Shown here piece by piece: positions 17,295 through 26,714 of a stretch of DNA of 64,000 bases. Numbering within the stretch: position 1 is the stretch's first letter; each line of letters starts with the position of its first letter. The position numbers were made by a program, and so were the translations under genes. Origin of the DNA: GCA-2746795 sp963747345. GTDB lineage: Bacteria > Chloroflexota > Anaerolineae > Promineifilales > Promineifilaceae. Where the stretch lies: positions 72,279 to 136,278 of the forward strand of contig CAVVFA010000014.1 of the NCBI GenBank assembly GCA_963747345.1, read 5' to 3'. The notes beneath the pieces are model-generated. The model saw only the letters and a list, made by a program, of their open reading frames with translations, was not told where the DNA came from and did no database searches.

Positions 17295-18314
17295 ATGGCA
17301 GATAAACCGGTAAGAACAATTGCAGACATCGCCGAATTGGCAGGCGTTTCCAAGTCAACCGTGTCACGGGCATTGAACAACAGCACGTTGATCAGCGAAG
17401 AAACGCGCACTCGGATACAAGCTATTGCTCAGGCGCATCAATTCCAAATCAACCAACCGGCACGCAGCCTGAGTATGAAGCAGACCAACACCATTGCCTT
17501 TGTGACACATGGGTATCACGGTAACTTCTGCGTAGAAGATTTATTTCTTCTGGAGATGATGGGGGCTATTACTGGGGCGCTGGGCGCTCGGAATTATGAC
17601 TTGTTGATGGTCAACGTAGACCCCTATGAAATAGATTGGGTCAATGATTATCTCAACACCGGCAAAGTAGACGGCTTTGTACTCATGACCTCCACGCGAA
17701 AGCAGCAACACGTAAAAAAATTAGTGGAAATGAAAGCGCCCTTCATTGCCTGGGGCATCCCTACTCCGGGAACTAATTATTGCACAGTTTCAGGAGATAA
17801 CTTCAATGGCGCTCGTCTAGCTGGTGAGTATTTGCTGAATATTGGCAAACAAAAAATCGCCTTCTTAGGTGGCCCGGAGACAGAGCAAGAAGTTAAACTG
17901 CGTTACCAGGGATTTGAAAGTGCTTTGAATGCTGTTGGGTTGAAACCAGACCCGAAAAGAGTCATTTATACGAATTATTCGACTGAAGCGGGCCATAAAG
18001 GGATGCATCAATTGTTAGACCAAGACCCAGATATAGATGCAGTTTTTGCAAACAGCGATTTTATAGCGATTGGGGCAATGAACGCGATTCGTGAGCGGGG
18101 GAAGCGGGTGCCGGAAGATGTGTCAGTGGTTGGTTATGACGATATTTCATTGGCGCAATATAGTAACCCCCCACTGACCACAATCAGGCAAAACATTAAT
18201 GAGTCTGGACGGTTGTTGGTGCATAATTTGATTCAATATCTTGAAACAGGTGTCGTTACCAATGTGTCTGTTCCGGTCAATTTGGTGGTGAGAGAGTCAA
18301 CTATGCCAAGTTGA
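17295..18314 (+). CDS. LacI-family transcriptional regulator
   Basis: The N-terminal HTH IADIAELAGVSKSTVSRALNN is the canonical LacI headpiece, followed by the hinge region (NQPARSLSMKQTNTIAF) and a periplasmic-binding-protein-like sugar domain ending ...TTIRQNINESGRLLVHNLIQYLETG. The start at 17295 (MADKPVRT) places the HTH at the usual position; ATGs at 17274 and 17286 are alternatives. The operators at 17253-17268, 18332-18345 and 18379-18392 have the central CCGG/TTGCA symmetry usual for this family. The only other gene obviously flanked by these sites is the ParB-fold gene downstream. The effector is unknown. Confidence 0.92.
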   Translation: MADKPVRTIADIAELAGVSKSTVSRALNNSTLISEETRTRIQAIAQAHQFQINQPARSLSMKQTNTIAFVTHGYHGNFCVEDLFLLEMMGAITGALGARNYDLLMVNVDPYEIDWVNDYLNTGKVDGFVLMTSTRKQQHVKKLVEMKAPFIAWGIPTPGTNYCTVSGDNFNGARLAGEYLLNIGKQKIAFLGGPETEQEVKLRYQGFESALNAVGLKPDPKRVIYTNYSTEAGHKGMHQLLDQDPDIDAVFANSDFIAIGAMNAIRERGKRVPEDVSVVGYDDISLAQYSNPPLTTIRQNINESGRLLVHNLIQYLETGVVTNVSVPVNLVVRESTMPS

Positions 18315-18331
18315 CTTTTTTTAGAGCGTGG

Positions 18332-18392
18332 TGCAACCGGTTGCATCGCACGGCGGCAAGATTTTTTTTGAGGCAAAGTGCAACCGGTTGCA
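18332..18392 (+). promoter_or_regulatory. Two further LacI-type operators
   Basis: TGCAACCGGTTGCA occurs exactly at 18332-18345 and again at 18379-18392, 34 bases apart, between the LacI gene and the gene at 18430. Together with the copy at 17253 this gives three sites about 1.1 kb apart, which would allow looping. A TTGACT (18311-18316) just after the LacI stop could be a -35 element for the downstream gene. Confidence 0.85.
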
Positions 18393-18429
18393 AGATTTTT
18401 GAGAGATTCATCTGGAAAAGGAGTAAATC

Positions 18430-18975
18430 ATGTTTAATTCACAAGAAATCAAGAAACACGGGGCTATTGAATCGTTTCGATATGCACTTTGGCAAGCGCG
18501 TAAAGAGGCGCTGCTCTCAAAAGTTTGGGGTGAAGCGCCAAACTTGAAAAGTTTTAATAACATTACTGGGCAGATAACACCGCAAAGACGTTCCCTGGGT
18601 ATACGGGAGATTCCGATTGACAAGATTACGGGAACTGTGGGACGGCAAGGTGATTTCGACGGCCGTTTTCGCCCCTTAAAGAATCATTTACGAGATCGGT
18701 GGGTAAGCATTGCCGTGGGTTTTCAAGATGCAGGTTGGCCGCCCATTGATGTATTCAAAGTAGGGGAAGAATATTTTGTGCTGGATGGACATCATCGCAC
18801 TTCCTATGCCCGTCAGGCGGGCATGGCGTTTATGGAAGCGAATGTGTGGGAAATGGTGCAGGAATCTGCAAACGGCCGGGTGCGAGATGTGCTCCCTCCT
18901 ATAAAGTTTGCGCCGAAGCCTGCACCCAATGCGACAGCATTAGCGCAAGAATCATTGTGCTGCTGTTGTGGGTAG
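18430..18975 (+). CDS. ParB/sulfiredoxin-fold protein with CCCC tail
   Basis: A 181-residue protein. Residues ~60-140 match the ParB N-terminal/sulfiredoxin fold: IREIPIDKITGTVGRQGDF, then IDVFKVGEEYFVLDGHHRTSYARQAGM. The DGHHR motif is the nucleotide-binding signature of that superfamily. There is no HTH, so it is not a partitioning ParB. The C-terminus ends LCCCCG, four consecutive cysteines, which might bind metal or respond to redox. The start has AAGGAG seven bases upstream. Two LacI-type operators lie just upstream, so it is probably repressed by the preceding regulator. Function unknown; nucleotide hydrolase or kinase activity is possible. Confidence 0.7.
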   Translation: MFNSQEIKKHGAIESFRYALWQARKEALLSKVWGEAPNLKSFNNITGQITPQRRSLGIREIPIDKITGTVGRQGDFDGRFRPLKNHLRDRWVSIAVGFQDAGWPPIDVFKVGEEYFVLDGHHRTSYARQAGMAFMEANVWEMVQESANGRVRDVLPPIKFAPKPAPNATALAQESLCCCCG

Positions 18976-19012
18976 GATGATGTGGGGGAAACGGCCGTTT
19001 TCCCTGATACCC

Positions 19013-19043
19013 TTGACTTAGAGTTAACTCCAAGTGGTACACT
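19013..19043 (+). promoter_or_regulatory. MerR-type promoter with 19-bp spacer
   Basis: -35 TTGACT (19013-19018) and -10 TACACT (19038-19043) are separated by 19 bases. The spacer is centred on the near-perfect palindrome CTTAGAGTTAACTCCAAG. A long spacer filled by a dyad is the hallmark of MerR-family activation, and similar sites control aldehyde-responsive aldo-keto reductase genes. No MerR gene is present nearby in the window. Confidence 0.7.
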
Positions 19044-19085
19044 ATACAAGTGTATGAAAACGCGGTCTTGAAAAGCGAGCAGGAA

Positions 19086-19200
19086 TTAGGTAAAAGCGGG
19101 AAAGTTTTTGGAATCAAAATTGCGCAAAACCCGCTTTTCCTTAAAGGAAACCACAAAACAGCGCTATTTTTAATCAAAGAACTTTTTGTGGTTTACCTAA
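19086..19200. mobile_element. 115-bp MITE-like element, copy 2
   Basis: Begins TTAGGTAAAAGCGGGAAAG and ends TTTTTGTGGTTTACCTAA; terminal inverted repeat TTAGGTAAA/TTTACCTAA. It lies between the MerR-type promoter and the aldo-keto reductase remnant at 19238, oriented opposite to copies 1 and 3 relative to the downstream gene. No clear target duplication is seen. Confidence 0.9.
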
Positions 19201-19237
19201 CGGATTGATGCAGAAGAAATAACAAGGAGCACTAAAA

Positions 19238-19411
19238 ATGCAACAACGTAAACTTGGCAGCAGCGGGTGGATTGTACCGATTCCGGGCACGCGCAAACTG
19301 CACCGTTTGGATGAGAATCTTGGCGCAACGGCCGTTACCTTGACCGCTGAAAATCTAAACGACATCAAAGAAGCGATGGCAGCTATTACCGTAGTCGGCC
19401 ACCGTTATTAG
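19238..19411 (+). pseudogene. Aldo/keto reductase with large internal deletion
   Basis: A 57-codon frame: MQQRKLGSSG is a typical aldo-keto reductase N-terminus and is joined directly to WIVPIPGTRKLHRLDENLGA and LTAENLNDIKEAMAAI, which is the typical C-terminus (VPIPGT... L). About 250 residues including the catalytic tetrad are missing. The ribosome-binding site AAGGAG and the promoter region are intact, so it may still be translated. AACGGCCGTT lies in the retained C-terminal part at 19327. Confidence 0.8.
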
Positions 19412-19424
19412 AAAGGAGTAGGCA

Positions 19425-19850
19425 ATGGAAATTAAACGCAATGGCTCACAACCCTCTGCCAAGGGGTCGTCTGATTGGTTTACTGGCACAGTTCGGGTTG
19501 ACCCTTTGTTCAATGCAGAAGACCCGGCACGCACAGGCGCTGCTTACGTCACGTTTGAGCCGGGGGCACGGACGGCCTGGCACACGCACCCGCTGGGCCA
19601 GACGCTCGTTGTCACCGCTGGCTGTGGACGGGTGCAGAGCTGGGGCGGCTTGATTGAGGAAATTCGGCCCGGTGATGTGATCCGGTTTGCACCGGGTGAA
19701 AAACATTGGCATGGGGCTGGGCTGGAAACGGCCGTTACTCACATTGCCATCCAGGAAACCCTTGATGGCAAAGCTGTGGACTGGCTGGAACACGTCAGCG
19801 ACAAACAATATCAAACAGGAGATGATTTATTTATCAGAAGGGGAATTTAA
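19425..19850 (+). CDS. Cupin-domain protein
   Basis: A 141-residue single-domain cupin. Motif 1 is GARTAWHTHPLGQTLVVTAGCG, with the HxH metal ligands; motif 2 is GDVIRFAPGEKHWHGA. The sequence resembles the cupins linked to carboxymuconolactone decarboxylases and called (R)-mandelonitrile-lyase-like. It probably binds a divalent metal; substrate unknown. AAAGGAG precedes the start, and it lies two bases before the aldo-keto reductase gene, so the two are cotranscribed. Confidence 0.85.
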   Translation: MEIKRNGSQPSAKGSSDWFTGTVRVDPLFNAEDPARTGAAYVTFEPGARTAWHTHPLGQTLVVTAGCGRVQSWGGLIEEIRPGDVIRFAPGEKHWHGAGLETAVTHIAIQETLDGKAVDWLEHVSDKQYQTGDDLFIRRGI

Positions 19851-19852
19851 AA

Positions 19853-20836
19853 ATGGAATATACAAAACTTGGCAATACCGGTTTAGATGTATCACAGATT
19901 TGTTTGGGCTGTATGAGCTTTGGCTCCGCTGAAGGGTGGGCGCACAATACCTGGGCGCTGAACGAGGAGGATAGCCGCACGATCATCAAGCGGGCGATTG
20001 ATTTGGGCGTCAATTTCTTTGACACCGCCAATGTCTATGCCCGCGGTGCCAGCGAGGGCATTCTGGGTCGGGCATTAAAAGATTTTGCCAACCGTGATGA
20101 GGTTGTCATCGCCACTAAAGTGCGTGGCAGGATGCACGATGGACCCAACGGAGAGGGGCTTTCGCGCAAGGCTATCATGAGCCAAATTGATGCTAGCCTC
20201 AAACGTCTCGAAACCGATTATGTTGACCTCTACATTATCCATCGCTGGGATTATGACACACCTATAGAGGAAACAATGGCGGCTTTGCACGATGTTGTCA
20301 AAGCCGGTAAGGCAAGATATATCGGGGCTTCGGCCATGTACGCCTTTCAGTTCCAGAAGGCACTGCATGTCGCAGAAAAAAATGGCTGGACGCGCTTTGT
20401 TTCGATGCAAAATCACTACAATCTTATCTACCGTGAAGAGGAAAGAGAAATGATGCCACTTTGCCGGGCAGAGAAAATCGCATCGACACCCTATAGCCCG
20501 CTGGCATCGGGACGCCTGGCTCGTGATTTGGCACAGACAACGACGCGCTATGAAACTGACCAGATTGCTAAGGGCAAATATGATGCGACAGCCGAGGCCG
20601 ATCAAGCGGTGATTGCCCGTGTCGCCCAGGTTGCCGAAAAATATGGTGTGCCTCTTGCGCATGTATCACTGGCTTGGCTGTTGCAAAAAGCACCCGTGGT
20701 CGCACCAGTGATTGGCGCCACCAAACTCTCCCATCTGGAAAGCGCAGTCGCCTCGCTGGCAACCAAGTTGACCGTTGATGAAGTTGCCTTCCTGGAAGAG
20801 CCTTATGTACCACATAGAATCGTTGGTCATAACTAA
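19853..20836 (+). CDS. Aldo/keto reductase
   Basis: A 327-residue NADPH-dependent oxidoreductase with the TIM-barrel AKR tetrad: Asp and Tyr in NFFDTANVYARG, Lys in VVIATKV and His in YIIHRWD. The cofactor-binding end is VVAPVIGATKLSHLESAV. The start is two bases after the cupin stop. It is the intact copy of three related sequences in this cluster: a deleted one at 19238 and an N-terminal fragment at 21901. It reduces aldehydes or ketones; the true substrate is unknown. Confidence 0.93.
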   Translation: MEYTKLGNTGLDVSQICLGCMSFGSAEGWAHNTWALNEEDSRTIIKRAIDLGVNFFDTANVYARGASEGILGRALKDFANRDEVVIATKVRGRMHDGPNGEGLSRKAIMSQIDASLKRLETDYVDLYIIHRWDYDTPIEETMAALHDVVKAGKARYIGASAMYAFQFQKALHVAEKNGWTRFVSMQNHYNLIYREEEREMMPLCRAEKIASTPYSPLASGRLARDLAQTTTRYETDQIAKGKYDATAEADQAVIARVAQVAEKYGVPLAHVSLAWLLQKAPVVAPVIGATKLSHLESAVASLATKLTVDEVAFLEEPYVPHRIVGHN

Positions 20837-20935
20837 TCGTATTTTTCATGATATGAAACGGCCGTTGCACCTTATACTTTATACTGCCGATTATTGAAAG
20901 GTAAATTCAAAAGATTGTTAGAAAGGAGATGAATC

Positions 20936-21820
20936 ATGCACATTGGCTTACAAATTCCATCGTTTAAGTATCCGGGGGGAACGGCCGTTATCCGTCCCAA
21001 ACTAAAAGAAATCGTCACCACCGCCGAAGAGGCAGGTTTTTACAGCCTCTGGGTCATGGATCATTACTATCAAATCAAAGGGTTGTTTGGGGAAGCCTAT
21101 ACCGACCCGATGATGGAAGCCTATACCACGCTCGGATATTTCGCCGGATTAACTGAAAAAGCCTATCTCGGCGTCCTGGTAACAGGCGTTATTTATCGCC
21201 ATCCTTCTGTTTTGATGAAGATGGTTAACACCCTCGATATTCTCTCCGGCGGTCGTGCCTATCTGGGCATTGGTGCGGCCTGGTATGAAGACGAAGCCAA
21301 AGGCTATGGTATCCCCTACCCTTCAACCTCCGAGCGTTTCGAGCAGTTGGAGGATAATCTGAAACTGGCAAAGGCTCTCTGGGCTGGTGATGAGACATCC
21401 TTTGCGGGCCAGCATTTTTCTGCACCGGCAATCACCAATAATCCCCGCCCGCTCTCCAACCCGCACCCGCGCATCATGATTGGCGGCACTGGCCCGAATA
21501 AAACCCTGCGCATGGTTGCTCAATATGCGGATGCCTGCAATATCGGTGATTGGGTGGGTAAAGAAAATATGCAAAAAGCACTCGACACCCTCAAAGAACA
21601 TTGTGACTCTCTGGGACGTGATTACGACACTGTCGAGAAAACATGCCTTGGCACCGTGCATCTTTCCGGGGACGACACGGTAGACAGCGTCATCAGCCGT
21701 ATCAAAGAACTCTCTGGGATGGGTTTCACACACGCCATATTCAATATGCCGGACGTTTACAAAATCACACCGCTTGAAACCTTTGCTAAAGAGATCATCC
21801 CGGCAGCAGCGGATCTCTAA
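20936..21820 (+). CDS. LLM-class F420-dependent oxidoreductase
   Basis: A 294-residue luciferase-like monooxygenase-fold flavin/F420 enzyme. Typical segments are EEAGFYSLWVMDHYYQ, RHPSVLMKMVNTLDILSGGRAYLGIGAAWYEDEAKGYGIPYPSTSERFEQLED, and PRIMIGGTGPNKTLRMVAQYADACNI. These match the F420-dependent subgroup rather than bacterial luciferase. AAAGGAG lies six bases before the ATG. It follows the aldo-keto reductase by about 100 bases and probably belongs to the same transcript. The substrate is unknown. Confidence 0.9.
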   Translation: MHIGLQIPSFKYPGGTAVIRPKLKEIVTTAEEAGFYSLWVMDHYYQIKGLFGEAYTDPMMEAYTTLGYFAGLTEKAYLGVLVTGVIYRHPSVLMKMVNTLDILSGGRAYLGIGAAWYEDEAKGYGIPYPSTSERFEQLEDNLKLAKALWAGDETSFAGQHFSAPAITNNPRPLSNPHPRIMIGGTGPNKTLRMVAQYADACNIGDWVGKENMQKALDTLKEHCDSLGRDYDTVEKTCLGTVHLSGDDTVDSVISRIKELSGMGFTHAIFNMPDVYKITPLETFAKEIIPAAADL

Positions 21821-21900
21821 TTGAAGAGAGCGCCGCAAAAATTGGCCGACTGCACAAGATGGTTACCGGACAATGGGTGAACGCAAGGCAATTAAAGTCT

Positions 21901-22029
21901 TGGCGGATTTGTCTGGGCTGCATGAGCTTTGGCACGGCCGAAAACTGGGTTCACAATCAATGGGCGCTGAATGAGGAAGGCAGCCGCACGATCATCAAAA
22001 AGGCACGGGAGTTATCGATTTTTTGTTAG
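21901..22029 (+). pseudogene. Aldo/keto reductase N-terminal fragment
   Basis: Reads WRICLGCMSFGTAENW then VHNQWALNEEGSRTIIKKA and stops at 22027. It is clearly homologous to residues ~15-48 of the intact aldo-keto reductase at 19853 (ICLGCMSFGSAEGWAHN...). No start codon or remaining domain is present. A decayed duplicate. Confidence 0.85.
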
Positions 22030-22077
22030 TGTTTGAGAATATTTTTCGCGGATATTGAGGTGGAAACGGCCGTTACG

Positions 22078-22434
22078 CTACCGTACAAAAGAAGACGCCT
22101 GCAAAAACCGCACCCCAGCCAATATCTGCTCAACTCGTTGGGTGGAAAGCGACCCGATATAGTCGCCCAACTGTGTTTTATAAACAGACGATACCTTTGA
22201 CACTTCTACGATGCTTTGCTTTTGCAAAGTGGCTTCATCTACGTCAAGTAATACGTTACCGGGTGCATTTGCCCGCTTTATATTTGTGGTTAAGGCACAA
22301 ACGATAACTGTATGAATGCGGCTGTGATTGAAGAGATCGTCTTGCACGACAACGTAGGGATGCATGTAGTAACCCAGTTCTGAATTCGGGTCTTCACTTT
22401 GAATCCAATAGATGTCGCCTTGGTTGATTTGCAT
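22078..22434 (-). CDS. MazF/PemK-type toxin
   Basis: A 118-residue PemK-fold protein. The N-terminal QGDIYWIQ leads into the conserved YMHPYVVVQDDLFNHSRIHTVIVCALTTN, and the C-terminal region has QSIVEVSKVSSVYKTQLGDYIGSLS, all usual for MazF-like endoribonucleases. The start at 22434 (MQINQGDIYW) fits the domain start, although no strong ribosome-binding site is seen. No antitoxin gene is visible on either side, which is unusual. It lies downstream of the ABC exporter operon, separated from it by a terminator. Confidence 0.85.
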   Translation of the reverse strand: MQINQGDIYWIQSEDPNSELGYYMHPYVVVQDDLFNHSRIHTVIVCALTTNIKRANAPGNVLLDVDEATLQKQSIVEVSKVSSVYKTQLGDYIGSLSTQRVEQILAGVRFLQASSFVR

Positions 22435-22459
22435 GAACGTATCGAAGGTTAAAAGGGGA

Positions 22460-22489
22460 AAGGGGCTGGTGTTCAAGCACCAGCCCCTT
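22460..22489 (-). terminator. Terminator after ABC exporter operon
   Basis: Arms AAGGGGCTGGTG and CACCAGCCCCTT (12 bp, perfect) with a 6-base loop, five bases after the ATPase stop on the minus strand and followed there by CCCCTTTT. Confidence 0.8.
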
Positions 22490-22494
22490 GTTAT

Positions 22495-23184
22495 TTAGTT
22501 ATTGCCATTGCCGTTGTCGATTAAACGGCCGTCTTGCATTTTCAAAACTCTCGTCGCATAAGACATCACACGGGGGTCGTGCGTAGCGAAGACAAATGCC
22601 GTGCCAGTCTCTTGGTTGAGCTTCTTCATGATGTCCATCGCCTGCGTGCCGTTTTCCGTGTCCAGGTTGGCGGTTGGCTCATCAGCCAGGACGACGATGG
22701 GATTGGGGGCCAAGGCTCTGGCAATTGCCACCCGCTGCTGCTGACCACCGCTGAGTTGGTCAGGGCGGTGCTTGGCACGGTCGGTTAAGCCAACGGCTTC
22801 CAGCAGGGAGTTGACGCGCTCTTTGCGCTCTTTTTCGCTGACATTGTTGAGTAATAGGGGCAGTTCCACATTTTCATACGCCGACAGCACAGGCACCAGC
22901 GCAAAGAATTGGAAGATAAAGCCAATCAATTCCTTGCGAACATTCGCTCGTTGGTTCGATTTAAACTTGGATACATCTTGCCCGTTGACGCGGATAATGC
23001 CGCTGTTAGGCTTATCCAAACAGCCCATCAATTGCAGCATCGTCGTCTTGCCAGAGCCAGATGGCCCCACCAGCGCCGCAAATTCGCCTTCGTTAATATC
23101 GAGCGAGACCCCATTCAACGCATGAGTTTCCACTTCACCAATCTTGTAAATTTTTGTTACGTTTTCAGCTTCTATAATAGCCAT
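22495..23184 (-). CDS. ABC transporter ATP-binding protein (MacB/LolD type)
   Basis: A 229-residue ATPase. Walker A GPSGSGKTTM, Q-loop FIFQFFALVP, signature LSGGQQQRVAIARAL, Walker B VVLADEPTANLD and H-loop ATHDPRV are all intact. The type-VII (MacB/LolD/FtsE) subgroup energises mechanotransmission permeases, which are encoded just upstream. Last gene of the TetR-permease-permease-ATPase operon. Confidence 0.95.
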   Translation of the reverse strand: MAIIEAENVTKIYKIGEVETHALNGVSLDINEGEFAALVGPSGSGKTTMLQLMGCLDKPNSGIIRVNGQDVSKFKSNQRANVRKELIGFIFQFFALVPVLSAYENVELPLLLNNVSEKERKERVNSLLEAVGLTDRAKHRPDQLSGGQQQRVAIARALAPNPIVVLADEPTANLDTENGTQAMDIMKKLNQETGTAFVFATHDPRVMSYATRVLKMQDGRLIDNGNGNN

Positions 23185-23200
23185 GATTTTTCTCCAAAAA

Positions 23201-23270
23201 GCTAGAGCAAGGAGCGAGAGCTAGAGTATATAGCAAGCGTTTTTCCTCTCGCTCTAGCTCTATCCTCTCG
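23201..23270. repeat. Hairpin repeat between ABC genes (GCTAGAGC-type)
   Basis: GCTAGAGCAAGGAGCGAGAGCTAG on the left and CTCTCGCTCTAGCTCTATCCTC on the right are imperfect inverted copies. A sister copy separates the two permease genes at 24515-24573. Both are placed at a gene 3' end within the operon. Confidence 0.75.
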
Positions 23271-24497
23271 CTAAAGTGCATGCAATGCCTCGACTGGTTG
23301 CAGGCGGGCTGCGTACCAGGCGGGATAAAGTGAAACTATGATAATAACGACCATCATCCAAAATGACATCGACAAGAGATTGAGCGGAACGAGGGCGGTG
23401 TATAAAGAGTTGCCAAAGGCCATATCCCCCATCGCATCACCCAGTTCACCGTAGTAGATGCCGTTAATTGAGAAATAATAGACTAGAATGCCGCCCAGAA
23501 TGATGCCAAAGAAGCAGCCAATCAGACCTAAGATAGTAGCCTCAAACAGGAACATTGTCATGATTTGGCGGCCTTTCATACCCAGAGAGGCCAAAATGCC
23601 GATTTCCCGCGTGCGTTCAAAGACCGACATGAGCAAAGTGTTGGCGATGATAACGGCCACGACCAGGAAAATGATAGCATATAGGATGGCGTAGAAAGCC
23701 GTGCCCGTTTCCATTGTTGTCATGATAAATTCATTCAACGCTTTCCAGTCCAGTACCTGTGTGCCAGGGGCCTGCATTACCGCGACCACAGCTTCCGTAT
23801 CTGCTTCATCATTGAGCAGAATGCGTACGGTGCTGGCACGGTTGCCAGAGCCAGTGATGGCTTGCGCCTGCGCCAAACTCAGGAACACGTTAGCATTGTC
23901 GATGCCGGGGAAGCCAGTGTTGATCAGGCCAACAATGGTGAAGGAGCCTTCTTCCGGCAGCCCATCAGGATTACCCACCGCCAGATTGATGCGGTCGCCC
24001 ACGCCAACTTTCAACTCATCAGCCAGTTTTTGCCCAATAAGAATTTCCCCCCGACCATCTACAGACAAAAATTCACCAGCACGCAGCCCTTCCCGAATCG
24101 GGTCGAATAGTGCCGACGTGGTGTCGATGCCGCTGACGCGCACATTGGTCGATTCGCTGGCAGTGCCTAAGATACCTCCCGCCCACAAGATGGGCGAAAC
24201 GGCTTGTACTTCCGGCATCGCTTCCGCCTTCGCTGCGATTTCGTCGGCGTTGTTGAGTAGGTCTTGCCACAGCAGACTGGTTTTAACGATTTCATACGAC
24301 TCGGCGCGTAATTGAATGTGCCCGCTTTCCAGACGGATGGTGTCTTTTAGCATGTTGTTCATCATGCCGGTAATCAGCCCATTCATAAAGATAACGAGGG
24401 TCAGCCCCAGCGAAATAGCGATGAATGTAATCACCGTGCGCCGTTTATTGCGGGCTAAATCGCGGTAGGCCATCACCCAGAATTTTTTTAGTGCCAT
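23271..24497 (-). CDS. ABC transporter permease (FtsX/MacB type)
   Basis: A 408-residue type-VII ABC permease. It has an N-terminal helix (VITFIAISLGLTLVIFMNGLI), a large extracytoplasmic MacB_PCD domain of ~220 residues, and then three helices of the FtsX domain with the conserved EIGILASLGMKGRQIMTMFLFEATILGLIG. Partner of the ATPase at 22495 and the second permease at 24572. Probable export or release of a lipid-like or peptide substrate. Confidence 0.92.
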   Translation of the reverse strand: MALKKFWVMAYRDLARNKRRTVITFIAISLGLTLVIFMNGLITGMMNNMLKDTIRLESGHIQLRAESYEIVKTSLLWQDLLNNADEIAAKAEAMPEVQAVSPILWAGGILGTASESTNVRVSGIDTTSALFDPIREGLRAGEFLSVDGRGEILIGQKLADELKVGVGDRINLAVGNPDGLPEEGSFTIVGLINTGFPGIDNANVFLSLAQAQAITGSGNRASTVRILLNDEADTEAVVAVMQAPGTQVLDWKALNEFIMTTMETGTAFYAILYAIIFLVVAVIIANTLLMSVFERTREIGILASLGMKGRQIMTMFLFEATILGLIGCFFGIILGGILVYYFSINGIYYGELGDAMGDMAFGNSLYTALVPLNLLSMSFWMMVVIIIVSLYPAWYAARLQPVEALHAL

Positions 24498-24514
24498 AAT
24501 GTTTACTCCGTAAA

Positions 24515-24571
24515 AGCTAGAGGATGGAGCAAGAGCGAGAGGAAAACCTCTTGCTCTTGCTCTATCTCTAG

Positions 24572-24573
<2 letters not shown>
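24515..24573. repeat. Hairpin repeat between ABC permease genes
   Basis: AGCTAGAGGATGGAGCAAGAG with GCGAGAGG, a loop AAAA, then CCTCTTGCTCTTGCTC and CTCTAGCT. It forms an almost complete hairpin. Same family as 23201-23270. Confidence 0.75.
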
Positions 24574-25818
<1,245 letters not shown>

Positions 25819-25838
25819 AGATACCTCCGTATAAACCA

Positions 25839-25886
25839 TCAAAGATTAAGGATTAAAGATTGTGAAGCGGTAACTCTTTAATCTTC
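25839..25886. repeat. Heptanucleotide repeat hairpin (AAGATTA-type)
   Basis: AAGATTA AGGATTA AAGATTG, a spacer, then CTTTAATCTTCTTT in inverse orientation, between the TetR gene 3' end and the permease gene. Confidence 0.7.
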
Positions 25887-26561
25887 TTTCTCAAACCAGT
25901 GTCTAAAAGGTTCAAAATCAAATAATTGGATAGAACCGGATGGTGCATTTAATAAGCTCTCAAGGGCGCTGTTGTAGGCCACAATCTTATGCTGCACCAT
26001 AGCCCAGGGCAGGTTGTCCTCAGCATTGATAAGCAATTTTGCCAATGTTTCACCCATGAAATACATGGTTTGAAACACAATGCCGCCCATTTCTTCTGGA
26101 TACTCAACAGAAAACACCTCTTCTTCGATGCCTTGTTGGATAATCTGGTGATAAAGAGGGCTAAACATGTCTAGCGAGTTTTGTTTCATTTTTTTGCGCA
26201 TGATGACGTTGCTATCAGCATACCAAATGGGCAATAAGGTGCGAATGAGCGCCTCATTTTCCATTTTGAGATTGCCAACTTGATTAAAGAAGCAATGCAG
26301 CTTTTCTAGCGCTGTTAATTGGTCGTCGGCCAGAATTGGCTCCAAAATGAGTAAGGATTGATCCAGCAGGCGCACAATAAGCGCATCCAGCAGTTCTTCT
26401 TTAGAGTTAAAATGGTGGTAGAAGGTGCCTTTGGCAATGCCGATTTCGTCGATGATGTCACGAACGGCCGTTTTGTCATACCCCTTGGTGTAAAAGAGCA
26501 TCTGTGCCGTATCGAGGATTTCGGTTTGCCGAGCATCGGCGCTTTTTACAATGCGGACCAT
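25878..26561 (-). CDS. TetR-family regulator of the ABC exporter operon
   Basis: A 227-residue regulator. HTH residues ~13-58: AQMLFYTKGYDKTAVRDIIDEIGIAKGTFYHHFNSKEELL. The C-terminal domain is all-helical. It is the first gene of the operon with two permeases and an ATPase, and GGAG precedes its start. A candidate operator with GACC-N3-GGTC symmetry lies 28 bases upstream, so it probably represses its own operon until the export substrate binds. Confidence 0.9.
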   Translation of the reverse strand: MVRIVKSADARQTEILDTAQMLFYTKGYDKTAVRDIIDEIGIAKGTFYHHFNSKEELLDALIVRLLDQSLLILEPILADDQLTALEKLHCFFNQVGNLKMENEALIRTLLPIWYADSNVIMRKKMKQNSLDMFSPLYHQIIQQGIEEEVFSVEYPEEMGGIVFQTMYFMGETLAKLLINAEDNLPWAMVQHKIVAYNSALESLLNAPSGSIQLFDFEPFRHWFEKED

Positions 26562-26588
26562 TGTGATTTCTCCGTTTCATTCACCAGC

Positions 26589-26606
26589 GACCGACCGCCG
26601 GTCTGT
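26589..26606. promoter_or_regulatory. Candidate TetR operator
   Basis: GACCGACCGCCGGTCTGT contains the symmetrical GACC-GCC-GGTC with flanking partial symmetry, similar in style to GACCGACCGGTCGGTC-like sites known for TetR family members. Located just upstream of the TetR gene start at 26561. Confidence 0.5.
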
Positions 26607-26714
26607 TGTTAAATGTTAGCCTAATTTGATAGGGAGGTCAAGCAAATTTTGGGGAAAACGGCCGTTATACGCTTAGCGAGCATCAAGGGAGATCGAGAGG
26701 TAAATAAATTGCAC

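Noticed and set aside
20936..21820. Bacterial luciferase
   Set aside because: The LLM protein lacks the features of LuxA/LuxB and matches F420-dependent oxidoreductases in the GGRAYLGIGAAWYEDEA region.
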